Shown here in pieces: positions 5,275 through 6,288 of a DNA stretch of 6,288 nucleotides (position 1 is the first letter of the stretch; each line of letters opens with the position of its first letter). Where the stretch lies: contig JAJXXI010000404.1 in NCBI GenBank assembly GCA_021781185.1, positions 1 through 6,288 of the forward strand, read 5' to 3'. A model generated the notes under the pieces. It was not told the origin of the DNA. It worked only from the letters and a program-made list of their open reading frames with translations, and made no database searches. This stretch comes from a bacterium (GTDB lineage: Bacteria > Verrucomicrobiota > Verrucomicrobiia > Limisphaerales > UBA11358). Position numbers and translations under genes: made by a program.

Positions 5275-6288
5275 TCATTTGCGCATCAAAACAGTGGGTG
5301 CGCTCAAAGTTCCCAGCCGGTCCACGGCCCGCAGCGAAATGGCATCGAATTTGGGATTCTGAAAATAGTGGCTGGTCTGTCCGGCGGGCAGAATGTCCGT
5401 CGTCCAGTCACGGTCCGTGCGGACTTGCAGCACCCACCAGCGGGCCGGTTCCCGCCCGCTGTTTTCCCAGAAGAATTGTGCGGAATCTCTTCCGACGGTC
5501 GCGGTCAGCCTCGGCCGTTCCGGCGGCGCGGCATCCAGCCACGGAGTGGCCGGCACGAGCGCGGGTTGCGCGTATTCCTTGCGGACAACAGCGGCGAGCG
5601 CGGCGTTGTCCGCGATGCAGCGCAGGTGATAATGGATTTCGCCGCCGTTGCTGGTCTGCGTGCGGACGGATTGAATCTGGCGGCGGATTTCATCCGGTGG
5701 CAAGCTTGCGTCGTTCAATCCGGCCCAGACGTGGCGGCCCTTGGGATTTTGTTCGCGCCACCATTGCAGCAGGACGGGGAAGCTTTGCCCGCGCTGCGCG
5801 ATGGGCCAGTAAAGTTGCGGGGCGAGATAGTCCACCCAGCCGTTGGCCAGCCAGAGCCGTGCGTCGGCGTAAATGGCTCCATAGGCATCCAGCCCGGTTA
5901 TTTGCGGCGGATTTTTGGGCCGCCAGATGCCAAACGGGCTGATGCCGAATTGCACCCAGGGTTTGGCGGCTTTGATGGCCTGGGAAATTTTCTGGACGAA
6001 CCGGTTGACATTCGCCCGCCGCCAGTCATCGCGCGAAAGCCCGCTGGTGGAACCAAATTTCTTCCAGCTCGCGCCGTCCGGAAAATCCAGGGTCTTGCCG
6101 CCCCAGCCTTTTTGGGGATATGGATAAAAGTAATCGTCAAAAACAACGCCGTCCACGTCGTAACGCTTTACCACGTCAAGCACCGCATCCATTGCGCGTT
6201 TCCGTGATTCGGGTTCGCCGGGGTCGAGCCAGGTTTCAGCGCCGTAGTGACGGACGATTTCCGGGTGCGTGCGGATGACGTGGTTGAG
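5275..6288 (-). CDS. GHL10-family (DUF187/YngK-DigH-like) glycoside hydrolase, N-terminus cut by window edge
   Basis: The frame is open from the right edge to a TGA at 5277-5275, giving 337 residues of the C-terminal part. An internal ATG at 6192 is not the start, because family motifs lie upstream of it. Visible motifs (partial numbering) are WLDPG (20-24), YDVDGVVFDDYFYPYP (43-58), RRANVNRFVQKI (90-101), FGISPFGIWR (114-123) and WVDYLAPQLYW (151-161). These are hallmark strings of the GHL10 TIM-barrel family; the FDDYFYP region holds likely active-site acids. Residues about 255-337 form a separate beta-rich tail, possibly fibronectin-III-like. In E. coli the relative DigH (YddW) cleaves denuded peptidoglycan glycans, so a cell-wall or polysaccharide role is plausible; the substrate here is unknown. 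Any signal peptide would be beyond the window. It converges on rnpB with a 75-base gap. Confidence 0.92.
   Translation of the reverse strand, partial: LNHVIRTHPEIVRHYGAETWLDPGEPESRKRAMDAVLDVVKRYDVDGVVFDDYFYPYPQKGWGGKTLDFPDGASWKKFGSTSGLSRDDWRRANVNRFVQKISQAIKAAKPWVQFGISPFGIWRPKNPPQITGLDAYGAIYADARLWLANGWVDYLAPQLYWPIAQRGQSFPVLLQWWREQNPKGRHVWAGLNDASLPPDEIRRQIQSVRTQTSNGGEIHYHLRCIADNAALAAVVRKEYAQPALVPATPWLDAAPPERPRLTATVGRDSAQFFWENSGREPARWWVLQVRTDRDWTTDILPAGQTSHYFQNPKFDAISLRAVDRLGTLSAPTVLMRK

Noticed and set aside
5262..6207. Plus-strand open frames opposite the GHL10 gene
   Set aside because: The minus strand encodes consecutive GHL10 motifs; the plus-strand translations are Arg/Pro/Gly-rich shadows.
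1..6288. CRISPR arrays, insertion sequences, tRNA genes
   Set aside because: No regularly spaced repeats, transposase motifs or tRNA cloverleaf sequences were seen on either strand.

Overview
The window looks like ordinary chromosomal DNA from a GC-rich bacterium, with a small, lower-GC accessory insert in the middle. The missing Shine-Dalgarno sequences, TTGACT-type promoters placed almost on top of start codons, a stand-alone Pta catalytic domain followed by a BioD-like/DRTGG protein, and a GHL10 glycosidase together suggest a PVC-type organism, perhaps Verrucomicrobiota. That is an inference from style, not from a marker gene. The rnpB RNA at 4804-5199 would be the best sequence for placing the organism.

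Layout. Positions 1-2146 (minus strand) hold an acetate/acetyl-CoA module: a short phosphate acetyltransferase (catalytic domain only), then, 66 bases downstream, a protein matching the N-terminal half of long Pta enzymes (P-loop BioD-like plus DRTGG). The latter runs off the left edge. Positions 2147-2265 are a divergent promoter region. It carries a 24-base near-perfect palindrome lying across the predicted pta promoter. Positions 2266-2997 (plus) encode a coiled-coil/C4 zinc-ribbon protein of the COG1579 type.

Positions 3095-4730 (plus) are a two-gene set: a D12-class (Dam-like) adenine DNA methyltransferase and an overlapping HNH nuclease with a probable winged-helix N-terminus and a Cys4 motif. 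This is most simply a type II restriction-modification system. The nuclease gene has clearly lower G+C than the flanking genes, so acquisition by transfer is likely. A cluster of GATGAA/TTCATC repeats and a 9-bp inverted repeat sit just before the nuclease start and could affect its expression.

Positions 4804-5199 (plus) are RNase P RNA (rnpB, type A), with its own promoter. The P1, P2, P4, P6, P15, P16 and P17 elements can be traced by eye; P18 appears to be absent. Positions 5275-6288 (minus) are the C-terminal part of a GHL10 family glycoside hydrolase, converging on rnpB and cut by the right edge.

How the parts work together: pta and the DRTGG gene probably form one transcription unit in acetyl-phosphate metabolism. 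The methyltransferase would protect host DNA from its partner nuclease. The zinc-ribbon gene, rnpB and the glycosidase look like independent resident genes. No tRNA, rRNA, CRISPR array, transposase or insertion sequence was seen.
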